Assembly (NCBI RefSeq): GCF_026745355.1 | Contig: NC_079206.1 | Coordinates: forward strand, 3,927,044 to 3,991,043 | Reading direction: 5' to 3' | Source of the DNA: Beta vulgaris subsp. vulgaris | Taxonomy: Eukaryota > Streptophyta > Magnoliopsida > Caryophyllales > Amaranthaceae | DNA: 64,000 nt | Part shown: positions 12,181 to 23,637 of the stretch, piece by piece | Layout of the letters: each line of letters starts with the position of its first letter | Position numbering within the stretch: the first letter of the stretch is position 1 | The notes under the pieces: model-generated | What the model was told of the DNA's origin: nothing | Database searches by the model: none | Seen by the model: only the letters and a program-made list of their open reading frames with translations | Translations under genes and position numbers: made by a program

Positions 12181-12638
12181 ACAAACTAAATCTTTTGTTA
12201 TTTTGTTAATTTAACAAACTACTCGAAAATTCAAGAAAAATAATAATGGAGGATGGTGGGAGGAGAGAGAGAAAATTTTGAGGTTTAGAATGTCACAAAT
12301 GGAGGATGGTGGGACGATAGAGAAACAAACTTTTACTTTTCGATCAATTAAAATATTAGTGGCTAAAGTTATGCATTTGCAAGCATAAAAATCAATACAT
12401 ATTAACATTGTTTAGAATTTTTTCTTTTTATAGAATGGAAAGTCAATACAAATTAGATATGGATAAAGGCAATACATATTTAGTACCTATACACCCCATA
12501 GTTTAGATTTTTTCCTTTTGTAGAATATTTTCATGGGAAAAACTCAAAGGCTAGCCACAAATGTACTTAAGATAATCTTTATTAACATTATTTAGAATTG
12601 TAGATAATTTTCTCTTACTTTTGCAACTTGATCTACAT
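12181..12638. other. Intergenic, nothing recognised
   Basis: AT-rich; an imperfect local repeat of GGAGGATGGTGGGA occurs at about 12247 and 12300. Confidence 0.4.
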
Positions 12639-12640
12639 AT

Positions 12641-12720
12641 TAATCTCTATTATATAAGAAAAGGGGGGAGCTATGGTACGGTGTCCCCATTTGAAGAGAC
12701 AGTTTTACCTCTTCCTTTTA
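12641..12720 (+). mobile_element. Helitron-like 5' end
   Basis: TCTCTATTATATAAGAAAAG followed by GGTGTCCCC closely resembles the start of the element at 33772 and, inverted, sequences ending at 46532 and 46912. A TC start with an AT-rich TATATAAG context is typical of plant Helitrons. No 3' hairpin was found for this copy. Confidence 0.4.
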
Positions 12721-14684
12721 TAAGTTACAAAACCAATTTCAATCAAAATGAGACATCAAAAAACTGTCCAAAATACAATTATAACAATCAATCACAAGTT
12801 AACTGAAATCAATATATTTGCATAATTTATGTTATACAAATCACTCAAATGAGAACTTTATAAATATAAGAAAATTCAATTACAAAATATAACCCATTAG
12901 CAATTACATACTCCGTTTCCAAGAACCATTTACAATTACATACTCCATTCTCAAGAACCATTTACAATTACATACGTACTCAAAAATATTACCAATACAC
13001 TACAATGTTAATACAAATTACAAATTAAGAAAAACATATGGAGATTCACATTTACCAATTGGCGATTTGCGAACTTCTAAAAAAGGTACATAATTCTTTT
13101 TAATCTTGCAAGTTATTCAAATTAGTTGAAAAAAAACTAACAACCCTTATATTCGAATTACATGAATAATTTAAGTTTGTATTGTATGGTATAAATTTTG
13201 GAATAATTATTTAAAAAAATCAGTACATATTTCTAACGAAAACGACATTATAAAATATAAATCGATTTTCGATAAAATAACAATGACACAAAAATCAAAC
13301 TAAAAATGAAATTACACTAATTTTCCAAAACAAATAGTGATATTGAAAACCGATGAAAATGATTGTTTTTACTGAAATTTTTATGAATACTTTAACCTAA
13401 AAAAGGAGTAGAAGAACTATGAATAATTAAAAACCCAGAAGAATGAGTAGAAGAAGTCTTGAAAAAAACAAAGAAAAAGAAAAAGGGAAAGTGGATGATA
13501 TATTCAAGAAGTTTAGCCACAAATTTCTTAAGAAAAACCATCTTCACAAATAAAAGTTTAAACAAAATGTAACCAGATCTTTGAGAAATTTAGCTGACAA
13601 TTACATTTTTGGGACGAAATTAGAAACATAAAATGTAAGGAATTATCTTCAAATTTGAGGTCCCCCGTTTAATTGGTCAACCAAATAAACTCCAATATCA
13701 ATCCCAATCCCATGAACGTTTTGAACATTACCACCTGAATCGAAATGAAAACCTAAAAAGACCCACAAAATTAAACAAAATTATCGTCCAAAATTATCGT
13801 CGCACGCATCCGCCTTTGAGTCTTCACTTACCAAATCTAACAAAGAAGGTTATGAAAATCCAATTTGAATGAAATCCACCTTGACATTCAAAGTGAATTG
13901 CTTTTCTATTCTTCTATAATAGCCCTTCTATGTATATATTCTTTTTGACTATCATTTTGTAATAAAAAGGTAGATTATACTGTTTCACGTTCTTACTCTT
14001 TTTTTCCCTTTTGACTAAATGAAATCCTTTAATATTCAAAAGTTATTTTACTATGGTGGAAGAAAGAGTTTTTTAACAATTGTAAATTCATGTGGATATA
14101 TTCAATAGAATGAAATGTTTGTTTAAAGTATAAGTCTAAAGAAAACGTTTGATGCATTCGTTATCTTATTGAGAATGCGTTATAATTTCAATTACTAAAA
14201 GCAATAAACTTTGATGAACATAGATAGGTTCACAAAATATTGATTTTGATCATAGATAAATTATACTACAAGCTAGATAACTCTAATCGTAGAATGAGTT
14301 TTTAATAATCTCGTATAATTGAAAATTTTCAAAATATTTCTATAGTGTTGAAATATCTCCAAAGTAACTCTAGAAAGTTAGACCAATGAATAAGTAAAAG
14401 TAAAAGAGAAAATTAAAGGAAAGAAAGGAAAAGAAAAGACAACATAAAGTCTATTGACTCTAAGGACTAAAAACTAATTTAGTAAACAAAATTATTACAA
14501 AAGATTTGCTCTATTAGAGAACTTTTTTACTCCTGATATATAAATAGTGGACACTTTAAAAAACTCACTTAATATGAATCCTATATTAAATTTTTATCTT
14601 TATTTATAAAAGCGGTGCATTCAATTTCGGAAAACAGGGTATTCGGGGTATCTTCTTCTTCTGTGCTTACTCCGTTAGCGGATA
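12721..14684. other. Intergenic, nothing recognised
   Basis: AT-rich, no coding signal. ACAATTACATACTCC-like phrases repeat at 12902-12975. Confidence 0.4.
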
Positions 14685-15001
14685 CTCCCTCCGTTTCCTA
14701 AAGATCTTCCCTCTTTCCGTTTAAGGGTGTTTCCAAAAGATCTTCCCTCTTTTGCTTTATTCCTTATTTGGCAAAACAAATTTTCTTATTTACCCTCTCA
14801 TGTCACTATCATATGGTCCACCATTACATTATTAATTCAATTTTACTCCCTTTCTCTCTCCTACTTTAACCCCTTTTTATTTGTTTATTTATCTTAACCC
14901 CTTTCTCTCTCCTACTTACTCACATCATGCCCCACACAACTTGATTTTCCTTGGTATCTGTAGGAACAGTAAGTGGGAAGATCTTTAAGAAACGGAGGAA
15001 G
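14685..15001. mobile_element. Stowaway-type MITE, AGATCTTCCC family, copy 1
   Basis: Left end CTCCCTCCGTTTCCTAAAGA preceded by TA; right end, inverted, TTCCTCCGTTTCTTAAAGAT. It shares most of its length with 34077-34385, including GATCTTCCCTCTTTCCGTTT and CTCATGTC.CTATCATATGG. Confidence 0.8.
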
Positions 15002-15528
15002 CATTTTTCATTCTTCACTTACGGGTTCTCTATTTATTACTTTTTAAAAAAAAAACAAAAAGAAACTTGTGAGGTGGATGTGATCTTAGAAAATATACTT
15101 AGATTCTTTATATATTGAGAAAAATAATTAACTTACTTGATTGTTTAGTAAAAATGTTGGTATGGTTGGAATGTTTTGGTGGAGTGCTTGGAAAAAGGTT
15201 GAGACTTTGAGAGTAAGAAAACAACAAAAGCAAAGTAAAGGGCCACCTCACCTGAAGGGGTAATGGTAGTGCAAGGGCCCATCAAGAGAAAACAGTGACA
15301 ATTTTTCCATAAGGCACCAAGAATAGTGTCCCCGACCCCAACTAATATAAATAAAATTTCTACATATTGTATCTTTGTATGGCTTGATTTTTATTATGTG
15401 CTCCACTTTATAAGATTTGTGTTACATATGCCTTGGCTTATTTTTCTTTGCTTTGCAACAGTTCGTTGCTTCACCATTCGTCAATCATCATAAATTTGAC
15501 GCAAAAGTTGGATGCCGTGGGGAAATAG
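15002..15528. other. Intergenic, nothing recognised
   Basis: No coding signal or repeat ends seen. Confidence 0.4.
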
Positions 15529-15530
15529 TA

Positions 15531-15788
15531 CTCCCTCCGTCCCATAATATAGTGCTTGTTTCTTTTTTACACGATCTTTAAGATGTAACTTTGACCTTTA
15601 ATTTCTTCAATTCCGTATCAATAAAAAATATAAAAAGTTGATATTATGAAACTACACATTGAGACGAATCTAACAAGATCCCACATGAATATGCTTTTTT
15701 ATATATACAAATGAGAATATTCGGTCAAAGATTTTAAAGTTTCACCCATCAAAGATGAAGTAGGCACTATATTATGGGACGGAGGGAG
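15531..15788. mobile_element. Stowaway-type MITE (258 bp)
   Basis: Perfect ends CTCCCTCCGTCCCATAATAT on both sides, with TA duplicated outside. The interior holds GAGACGAATCTAACAAGATC. A well-preserved copy. Confidence 0.9.
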
Positions 15789-15790
15789 TA

Positions 15791-16707
15791 ATCCGTATGA
15801 ATTAATTAACGAAATTCCTTTTCTTAATGATTGTAAATTTAAGTCTCTCCTATGTATTTAAGAAAACACTATGAATGTGAAAGTATCCAATGTAACCGTT
15901 TTATATACAACATATATATGGTGAAAACCGTGAAATTAATCAAGTCTCGTTAAATAAAAAAACTTCAGAATATTTTTATTTTGAAGCGATTTTGAAAACA
16001 CTTCTATAGTTTTAATATTTGTATTTTTGAGGTGGTTTTTTGTAATGAATGTCTCAAAAAACTTTTAAAATATTTTTATTTTGAAGCGATTTAGTATAAG
16101 GAAAGCAATTTCTCAATAATGGTCCTTTTGGTGATGTTCTTAGGTATGCTAATCTGATTTCCTTTCAAAAAAAAATTATCTACAATTTTGCTTATATACT
16201 ATGTTTGGATGATTAATAAAAGTACATGTTGTTCGAGTTATTATCCTTTCTTAATTCTACAATGTTCAAACTCCAAGTTGTGTTGCTTCAAATGATTAAA
16301 AGTCTCAAAGTGGCAAAGGGCAAGGGTTTCTACCTTTTCCTTATATTTGTCAAATCTTTTAAATTAGGTTCGGATCGTCCGTGTTTAACTTATTTTAAGT
16401 CTTTATTAAAAAAAATAAATTTAAGTTTGATACACTCACAAAACTGAGTCTAATAAGTTTAGATAAACACTATTAAGTTCAAAAAAGTGAAAAAAAGTTG
16501 AGAAAGACAGGATCTTTGTTAGAAAAAGGAGAGGAAAGACACAAATATTTGTCAACGTTGAATAAGTAAAAATAAGTTTATTTGCTACAAATGCTTAGTC
16601 CTACATATGTTATACATACCCCCATCTCTTCAATATTCATTGGTATTTGGTAGTATGAGATATGAATAGGTGTTCCATCTAGTATTTTCCTTATCTATTG
16701 TTATCTA
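15791..16707. other. Intergenic, nothing recognised
   Basis: ATATTTTTATTTTGAAGCGATTT-like wording occurs at about 15970 and 16072, an imperfect local duplication. No gene seen. Confidence 0.4.
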
Positions 16708-16978
16708 CTCCCTTCGTTTTTTTAATTAATACATTTATGTTATGCACAACAATTTAAGTTATGTCACTTTTAAGGTCTTTTTTTTTTTTTTTTGACAAGT
16801 AAGGTCTTTGGAATGTAAAAGTGAAAAAGTAACACCTCCAGGTGGAAAAAGACAAAATAAATATAATAATATTATTTTATGATGCACCAAATACCCCCAA
16901 TACAGAATGTTTACACAACGTAACAATTACAAAGAAATAATTATTTAAAAAATTATAGCAATTAGAAAATTGAGGGAG
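16708..16978. mobile_element. Stowaway-type MITE with a micro-insertion
   Basis: Ends CTCCCTTCGTTTT and, inverted, CTCCCTCAATTTT, with TA outside both. A 19-bp T-rich insert at 16781-16799 lies inside, flanked by TAAGGTCTTT on both sides. Confidence 0.65.
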
Positions 16979-17679
16979 TAATTATTAAGTTATTTGACTT
17001 TTGACTTTATGATATTTAGATACCTTTCAATTTTTAACCAACTTTTTACCTTTTACTAGTAAATTTTTGTTTCTTGAATTTTGCTAGAACTTTTCACTTT
17101 TCAACTAAATTAACATGTTTACTAAATGAAAAAATTTATCACACACATGCGCTATACCATATAACAATTAGGCGGATGTTACAACTTACATGTCTAATGG
17201 GCCCACCCATAATTGAGAAATGAATTCATGCTACCAGACTTTTGACAACAAAACAAAATTTTGCTAGACAATTTGTAAAAGTAATTTACTACTCTACTCG
17301 AAATCCATTTTTCTTATTTAATTACTGATTTTTTTTTTCAAAGACTGGTAAAGAGAATTGTCTTTTTAACCGTCTCTTTGATTCGTTTTTAGTAAATGAA
17401 AGAAAAGAAAGAGAAAAAAACGAAAGAGAAAAGAAAGGAAAAAACTTTTCCATATTTTGGTTTAAGTTTTGTTTCCTCTCAAAATTGGAGGATTTTGAGA
17501 GGAAACAAAAATAAAAATTCTGTAAATAAGCTTTTCTTTCCTTTCCTTATATTTACGATCACTTAAAATGTCTTTTAACCAAAGATTGAAAACATAAAAT
17601 GTTTTCTTTCAATTTCTTTCTTCTTTTTTCAAGTTTCTTCTTTCAAATAAGTTGTAAATTGATCAAAATTTCTAACAAG
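16979..17679. other. Intergenic, nothing recognised
   Basis: AT-rich sequence. Purine runs near 17400-17520 with an inverted relationship (TTTGTTTCCTCTCAAAATTG against GAGGAAACAAA) could form a short hairpin. Confidence 0.35.
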
Positions 17680-17800
17680 TTAACTCGATCAAGCTATACC
17701 GGCAAGACCGATAATCCTACCTCCTAAAAACGCTTGTAATAGATTTAATCCCATAACTTTAAAATCATAAGACACACATCTTACCACTAAATCAAGAAAT
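17680..17800 (-). repeat. SINE-like remnant
   Basis: On the minus strand, TTTAGTGGTAAGATGTG resembles an A box and GGGATTAAATC a decayed B box, much like the SINE at 52649-52873 (TTAGTGGTAAGAAAAT). The ends are not defined. Confidence 0.4.
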
Positions 17801-17998
17801 TATGCTTTGTACTAGTACTTTATTAATTCACTACTAGTAATTAGTATTAATGGATGCCGACTCTCTAACAGAAGTAGCATATACAAGTAACACGATGGTC
17901 CACTATACAGTGTCCCCCTTCTCACAATTTAAGTTTATACTTTATCTAAAAATACACTCTCTTATCCCACTATCCCATGATTCCCATCACCATCTCTC

Positions 17999-18006
17999 TA
18001 TAAATA
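17999..18006 (+). promoter_or_regulatory. TATA box of the RING-H2 gene
   Basis: TATAAATA lies 145 bp upstream of the chosen ATG, within the usual range for a plant gene with a leader of about 110 nt. It is downstream of the ATG at 17850, which therefore cannot be the start of the main product. Confidence 0.7.
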
Positions 18007-18143
18007 TAAATCCCAATACCCACCTCATCCTCCCATTACATTCTACTCCTATCTCTCTAATCTCTATCCCCCTCGGAAAAGAAAAAAAAACACACACACC
18101 CCATCCACAACACAACCAAAACAATTCCTCCAAAATCTCAGAA

Positions 18144-18668
18144 ATGGGGTTTCCAGCAGGATACACGGAGGTGCTCCTCCCCAAACTATTCCTGACCGCT
18201 CTTTCTCTCCTCGGCTTCCTCCGCAAGTCCGTCCTCTCCCTCCTCCGCCTCCTCGGCCTCGCCTCCTTAATCGAGCCCGCCTCCCCCTTTGAGCCCGACC
18301 ATCCCGAGCCCGGCCCGGCCCTCTCGGAATCCTCCGCAGCAGCCCTCATCCGGGAGATGCTCCCCGCCGTCACCTACGCCGAGGCAATCGCCGCCGGGCC
18401 CGACGAGCCCGGCCCGTCGGAGAGCTGCGCGGTGTGCCTGCACGAGTACGAGAGCGACGACGAGGTGCGGAGGATGAGAAACTGCCGCCACATGTTCCAC
18501 CGATGCTGCGTGGACCGATGGATCGACCACGATCGAAAGACGTGCCCGTTGTGTAGGAAGCCGCTGGTGCCGCATGAGTTGCAGGAAGATTTCAATGAGA
18601 AGCTTTGGGCTGCTTCTGGGATACCTGATTTTTATTCTGAATATTCTCCTATAACTAATTTCTTATAG
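18144..18668 (+). CDS. RING-H2 finger E3 ubiquitin ligase, BRH1-like
   Basis: Intronless, 174 residues. The start MGFPAGYTEVLLPKLF is the conserved opening of plant BRH1/RHA-type RING-H2 proteins, followed by a hydrophobic leucine-rich segment (about residues 11-44) that could anchor it in a membrane. The RING-H2 domain has zinc ligands C95, C98, C114, H116, H119, C122, C134 and C137 (C-X2-C-X15-C-X-H-X2-H-X2-C-X11-C-X2-C) and the conserved Trp126 of E2-binding RINGs. It should transfer ubiquitin from an E2 to unknown substrates. Known BRH1-type genes respond to brassinosteroid or elicitors, but nothing here shows regulation beyond a TATA box. The frame stays open upstream to 17850, but that ATG precedes the TATA box. 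GC content is clearly higher than in the flanks, as expected for an intact coding region. Confidence 0.95.
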   Translation: MGFPAGYTEVLLPKLFLTALSLLGFLRKSVLSLLRLLGLASLIEPASPFEPDHPEPGPALSESSAAALIREMLPAVTYAEAIAAGPDEPGPSESCAVCLHEYESDDEVRRMRNCRHMFHRCCVDRWIDHDRKTCPLCRKPLVPHELQEDFNEKLWAASGIPDFYSEYSPITNFL

Positions 18669-20006
18669 TTTTCAACAAGAAGAAGAAAAAAAAAAAGTAA
18701 ATAGCAGTTTTTCTTTCTATTGGCTAACTTATTAGGTCGGAATTTTTAGGTAGTTTTTGAACTTAAAAATTAGGTCTTGAATCCGAGATCTTTTCGAGCT
18801 AAGTTAGTTAAGGTATAAATTACTGACTCCAGTTGATCGAGTCGTATGAGATGTACATATTACTCCTTAATACTTACTACAATGAAAATGGAAATGGAAA
18901 GGAAGACAAAATTAAAATCCATGTTCTTACATGGAACTTTAGTTATTACTAATTGATTTTGATATGTGCAGTCTTAACTCTCAAATCTTAATCACGTTAA
19001 ATACTTTATCTATTTCAGAAGGTAATCGTTATAAAAATTACATGTCGATTGATATTATTAGTGTCTAATAATTAATGTTTTAAATCTGTTGCTTTTTGTA
19101 CACGTTTACCCTTTTTTTACAATTTGATGATAATTTTTGTCAAGATTGTACAAAATTGCTTGTCGATTGATATTATCAGAGTTCAATTAATTGTTAAAAT
19201 CTGTTGCGTCTTATACGCAATTTTTGTTTATCTTGGTAAAATTTAAAGAATTTGATAGCATTTTTGTTTCTGGTAAAATGGGTAAATAATAAAATATGGT
19301 GGGGGACAAGTTTGCCTTTTTCTTTTTCTTTGGCTTTAATTATTGTGTCATGTTTGGCCACTAGGCCACTTGTAAAGACCAAAGTAAAATGACAATGTGT
19401 TTTTGGTGCATTGGGTAAGAATTAGAATGACGTATATATGATAAGTTAATAACGAAGCAAAATGAGGTACTAAATGTTTATAATTTTATAAGATTTGACA
19501 GCATCCTTATTGGCGTATTGTTGAGGTTTGGTTTTTTCATTTGGATGAATTGCATCATCAGAGAGACTTTTCTTATACATATTGGAAATCATCTTATATA
19601 GGCTGAATTAGGAGAATTAAGTGAGTGGTCACTAATGGTGGCTGTTGTGTAGTACATTTATCTTTTTGTGAGTAGACTTGGATCTTTATGTGGACAAATA
19701 TCTTTAAAGCTACTATTCCCACTCACAATGTCTGTGATTGTTTGTCCTGTTTCTAAATTGGTAGTACTTACTTTTTAAAAGTGGTATAGATTAGGAGTAA
19801 TAATGAACCTGATAAGTTCGTGAACGGTTCAGGCTGACTCAATCAAAACTCAGTTAAATCTCAACTCGTTGTGACTCGGTTGGAGACTTAAACAAGCCAA
19901 CCTGAGCTAAGCAATCGGTTCGAAAAGCTCGTGAACAACTCGATTAATATTTTATATTAAAAAAAAAAATTATTAAAAAAATATTTTATATTAAAAAAAT
20001 AGTTAT
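18669..20006. other. Intergenic; imperfect tandem repeat
   Basis: An imperfect repeat is visible: CATGTCGATTGATATTATTA near 19042 and CTTGTCGATTGATATTATCA near 19160, each followed by AAATCTGTTGC, a spacing of about 118 bp. 19801-19945 is rich in CAACTCG/GACTCGG phrases like other foldback elements here. No gene seen. Confidence 0.4.
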
Positions 20007-20640
20007 ATGTATTTACAAGCCATTAAAATCTTGTTTTTTACCCAAATTAATGATGAGGAGGACAAATATGTTTTTAAGCTTAGCTATCTGTATCAACTTG
20101 AACTTGGCTACATGTTTTATCAAGAAAGAGATTTTCATAAAGTAGGTGAGTTGTGCTCTATGGTTTTAAATTATGATACTATGGTGTTGTTTGGTTGGAA
20201 GTTATTTCCCTTGAAAATACAAATTCCTAGGAAATACATTATGGGTGTTGTGTTTGGTTGGAGGAAAATGGGAGAAGCATAGGAAATACAAATTCCAAGG
20301 GAAATAGAATTTCCCATGAAACATGGGAAATTACTCACCAAGGGGGGAAATCACTCACCAAGCCCCCCCTTGGTGAGTAATTTCCTAGGAAATGCAATTT
20401 CCTATGATGTCAACCAAACAATTTTGTCTAATTCCTAGGAAATTAACAAGGGAAAGAATTTCCCATGAAATGTAAATTATCATGGGAACTTACTTCTCAG
20501 GTGAACCAAACGAGCCTATAATGCAAAAAGCTTATATTACGAGAGCAGTTGCAACATTGAAATTCCACAAACAAAATTTAGCTTTTAATTATCTTACCCA
20601 AGCTCTTAAAATTCACCCAAACAATGGAGAATTTCAATAA
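20007..20640 (+). pseudogene. TPR-domain protein fragment split by a MITE
   Basis: Before the insertion the frame reads LSYLYQLELGYMFYQERDFH then KVGELCSMVLNYDT; after it, KAYITRAVATLKFHKQ, LAFNYLTQALKIHPNNGEF and a stop at 20638-20640. KVxELCxxVL..AYxxRAxA and ALxIxPNN are tetratricopeptide-repeat signatures, most like the C-terminal TPRs of FKBP-type immunophilins or similar co-chaperones. Removing the MITE (20183-20516) and one copy of its TAT target joins the two halves in a single open frame. This indicates the fragment was colinear when the element landed. No start, promoter or N-terminal domain was recognised, so it is taken as a truncated gene copy; an expressed short gene cannot be excluded. 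Nothing shows an intron. Confidence 0.7.
20183..20516. mobile_element. Tourist-like MITE inside the TPR fragment
   Basis: Left end GGTGTTGTTTGGTTGGAAG; right end, inverted, GGCTCGTTTGGTTCACCTG; TAT on both sides. The interior contains several inverted copies of AATTCCTAGGAAAT, CCATGGGAAA-like and ACTCACCAAGGGG wording and so can fold strongly on itself. Confidence 0.75.
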
Positions 20641-21915
20641 AAATTTAATGAAGTGACGTCATTGTTGAGATGGTCTTCAAGTTTTGTTGATACTACTATT
20701 CAAGTAATGCGAGAGGATTAGGGCTGACAATGGGTCGGGTTAGGTCAAGATAAGTTTGGGTTGGCCTGTTAGCGGGTTGAGAAATTCTTGACCCAATCTG
20801 ACCTATTAACTTAAACGGGTTGGGAATTATAACCCAATCCAACATTATGATAAATGGATCAACCTTCAGGTCAACCTGTTTAATTTTTTTTTCATGTTTT
20901 TTCTAAAAAAAAATTATGTTACAAAGCAACAATAGGCAACAACTTAACATTAAGCCATTACATAACCATATGCTAGATATTGTCCAAAATCAACCCAACC
21001 CAACAGTTGTTCCAAATCAACAATATTACAACTCCATAACCAATTGTTCAACATTAACGGTAGCGAGTTAGGGTTTTTTACTTTTTAACTTTTTATGTGG
21101 GCTAGCCTAATTTTTTTAGCTGTGAAATGAGTTAGAGTTTTTAATTTGTACCTGCAAAAATCAAAATTTACGGGATCAAATTTTCTGTTTTTAGATCAAA
21201 AACGATAGGATACCGATTTGTATATCACCCCCTCAATGTACGGGGTGATTTCAGCGGAAGAACTTGAAATTACTATTGCTCTTTAGAAGCATATGATTAG
21301 CATAAGAACTCTCACTCCATCACAAAAGATGGATTGTTGTACGACTAAACATTACTATATATACTCCAGTGGAGACAAGACATTCCCTAGTTGAAGGGCA
21401 TAATAAGTGTGAACAAGCTCCAGATTTGACCCTGGAAGATCTGGCTATAAATATGGATTCTTAAACGTCGTCTTGTGCCTCTTCATTTGTACCTTCAAGT
21501 GCCTCTTTATGCTCTCCAAAAAAGTCTACTTTATAGGCCACTATTCATTCCTCCAGAAAAACGACAACCTCCTCTCGTTTCCCCACCAGAATCAAACGAC
21601 AACATGATGATGTAAAGTGTGAAGTCCTTCTTTTTGTAACACTTGGTTTTGCAGGGTGCGTGTTGGCTTCAAGAGAAGTCCATCCTGTTTTACTGAGGAC
21701 ATTGCTACCCTTAGCGGAACAAATGTTTTGCCCTTTCCACCATATTTTAGTGGCTAATATTGTTCATGACAACTTAGTTATATAGTTTTAGTTTGTTCTC
21801 TATAATGTATTTCGAGTTTTACTTAATACAGATTTTCCGATGTCAAAAAGAAAAACACTAGTGTTAGTTAATATTTTGCTCAACTTATCTAATTTAGATA
21901 TGAATATAATAAGTT
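20641..21915. other. Intergenic; possible hAT-like foldback start
   Basis: TAGGGCTGACAATGGGTCGG at 20720 resembles the ends of the hAT-like foldbacks at 36276 and 59798 and is followed by GGGTTGG-rich sequence, but no right end was found. The rest, including mixed-composition sequence at 21400-21760, gave no supportable gene. Confidence 0.35.
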
Positions 21916-21916
21916 T

Positions 21917-22262
21917 AAATCTATACAAATATATTAAAAGGCGTGCGTGACAATGTATACACGCCACGTGACACCTCTGTTACTCCACTAGAATTGTCCA
22001 ATGTGTACATAAGTCATGTCAATTAACAAAACTAAAATTACTTTGCAACAAGATTTGAACCCATGGCCTCTTGCTATTATACATGACACAATTATCATGT
22101 GAACCAACTTTTAATCATGTTTTAAGTGTCCACGTTATCATATTTGTACCTTTTAAATGTTGAGTTTTCCTTAATATAGTGTAATGATAATGGAAAAAAA
22201 TGGATATCATATTTGGAAAATAATACTAACCCAAGGCAACGCCCGAATCCAAATTTACTACT
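21917..22262 (+). mobile_element. Possible short Helitron-like element
   Basis: TCTATACAAATATATTAAAA followed by GGCGTGCGTG resembles Helitron starts, and GGCAACGCCCG just before AAATTTACTACT could be the terminal hairpin region. The hairpin is weak. A B-box-like GGGTTCAAATC on the minus strand at 22048 complicates the call. Confidence 0.3.
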
Positions 22263-23000
22263 TATTTTTTATAAGCTGTAAATATGGGAGAGCTTATATA
22301 AACTCATCTAAATATTTATCGACGGTGTACCAATAATAATCCCCACATTATGCCATTTATCACTAATATATGATAGACATGTGAATTCCAATAGAATGAT
22401 GATTTAAGTCTATTCTGATCAATGACATACTATACTTATCTATAGAATATCCACTGATTCATCATCAAATTTAAAAATTCTATAACCGAGCATAAGCTTA
22501 TACATTGTTGTTATTCTATACTTTAGCTTTTAGGTTTTGTACCTAATTCTATACTTGCTATTTTTTTGCCTTTTCTTTCTCATTATTACTTATGACAATA
22601 AACAAGGAACCAAATACACATGTCCCTATGCAATGTAAACAACTTAGACATTTAGTTTCAAGCCATGGCTGAGACATAAGATGTTCCCTTGGTTTGCCAG
22701 AAAAAAATGATTAAAGAGTGGAGTGTGAGAAGAGAATGAGGTGAAGGTATTTTTGTGTAAAGTAAGGAGATAGTTGGAAATTTCAAGGCGGTATTTAGCT
22801 GCTCACTTAAGATTTGAAATAAAATGTCCATAGAATTCGGAGGCTTCAACTAAATGTCTAAATTGCTTCTAGAAACACAAATATAATAGCATAATCATGA
22901 TTGATAAGTCGCGAAGACTTGGACATAGGAAATATTTTTTTAAAGGTCTAAGGAGTTCTAGAAGATTAAAGGTATTATTTGGATACCAAGATTTCTTGAC
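22263..23000. other. Intergenic, nothing recognised
   Basis: AT-rich, no coding signal. Confidence 0.4.
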
Positions 23001-23003
23001 TTA

Positions 23004-23321
23004 GGCTATGTTTAGTTCACCTGAAATTTTCTGATCTGAACTTATCTGATCTGATCTGAACTTATTTTTTCTGATTACAAGATCTTATCTTTTAGATTTT
23101 TCAGAAAAAAATATAGTCATGTGGGATCTTGTTTGATTCGTCTCAATGAGTACTTTATTAATATTCAATTATTATAATTTTTACTAATATGTAATGAAAG
23201 ATATAATGATTTTTAAATATAAGCATGATCTGAACTGATATGATCTGAACTTATTTTTTCTGATCTGATCTGATCTGATTAGATCTGAAATAAGCAAAAA
23301 TAAGGTGAATTGAACATAGCC
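23004..23321. mobile_element. Tourist-type MITE, GATCT family, copy 1
   Basis: Ends GGCTATGTTTAGTTCACCT and, inverted, GGCTATGTTCAATTCACCTT, with TTA on both sides (23001-23003, 23322-23324). Subterminal arrays of TGATCTGATCTGAAC. The interior contains the module ATCTTGTTTGATTCGTCTC in inverted orientation. Relatives lie at 47366 and 63856. Confidence 0.9.
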
Positions 23322-23637
23322 TTAGATTATGGAGTTTGAAATCTAAAATCAAATTCCAAATTTATTGTTTGCAAATAACTATAATTTTATATATATTGAT
23401 CTATATTACTCTCTCTTGAGACTTTTTGATTCGTCATAGTAATACGTAGGTATTTACAAATGACAAGATATGATATATGTCATATTATATCATTTACTTT
23501 TCAACCTTTAAGAACATTAGAAAAATATAGACCAAATCCAATGAAACTAAACATCAAATTTTACCTTATTACAATTCTTACATCCAAACATTTCAAAAAA
23601 GAACGTATTGTGTCGGACTCGTCCGATTATAATTTTG

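Noticed and set aside
17850..18143. A 98-residue N-terminal extension of the RING-H2 frame
   Set aside because: The TATA box at 17999 lies inside it, the composition is low-complexity, and family members start at MGFP..GYTEV. The downstream ATG at 18144 is the start.
17987..18595. Several long open frames antisense or out of frame to the RING gene
   Set aside because: They are shadows created by its high GC content and have no recognisable domains.
22030..22110. A tRNA gene suggested by a B-box-like GGGTTCAAATC on the minus strand
   Set aside because: No cloverleaf could be built; it fits a SINE-like or Helitron-internal fragment better.
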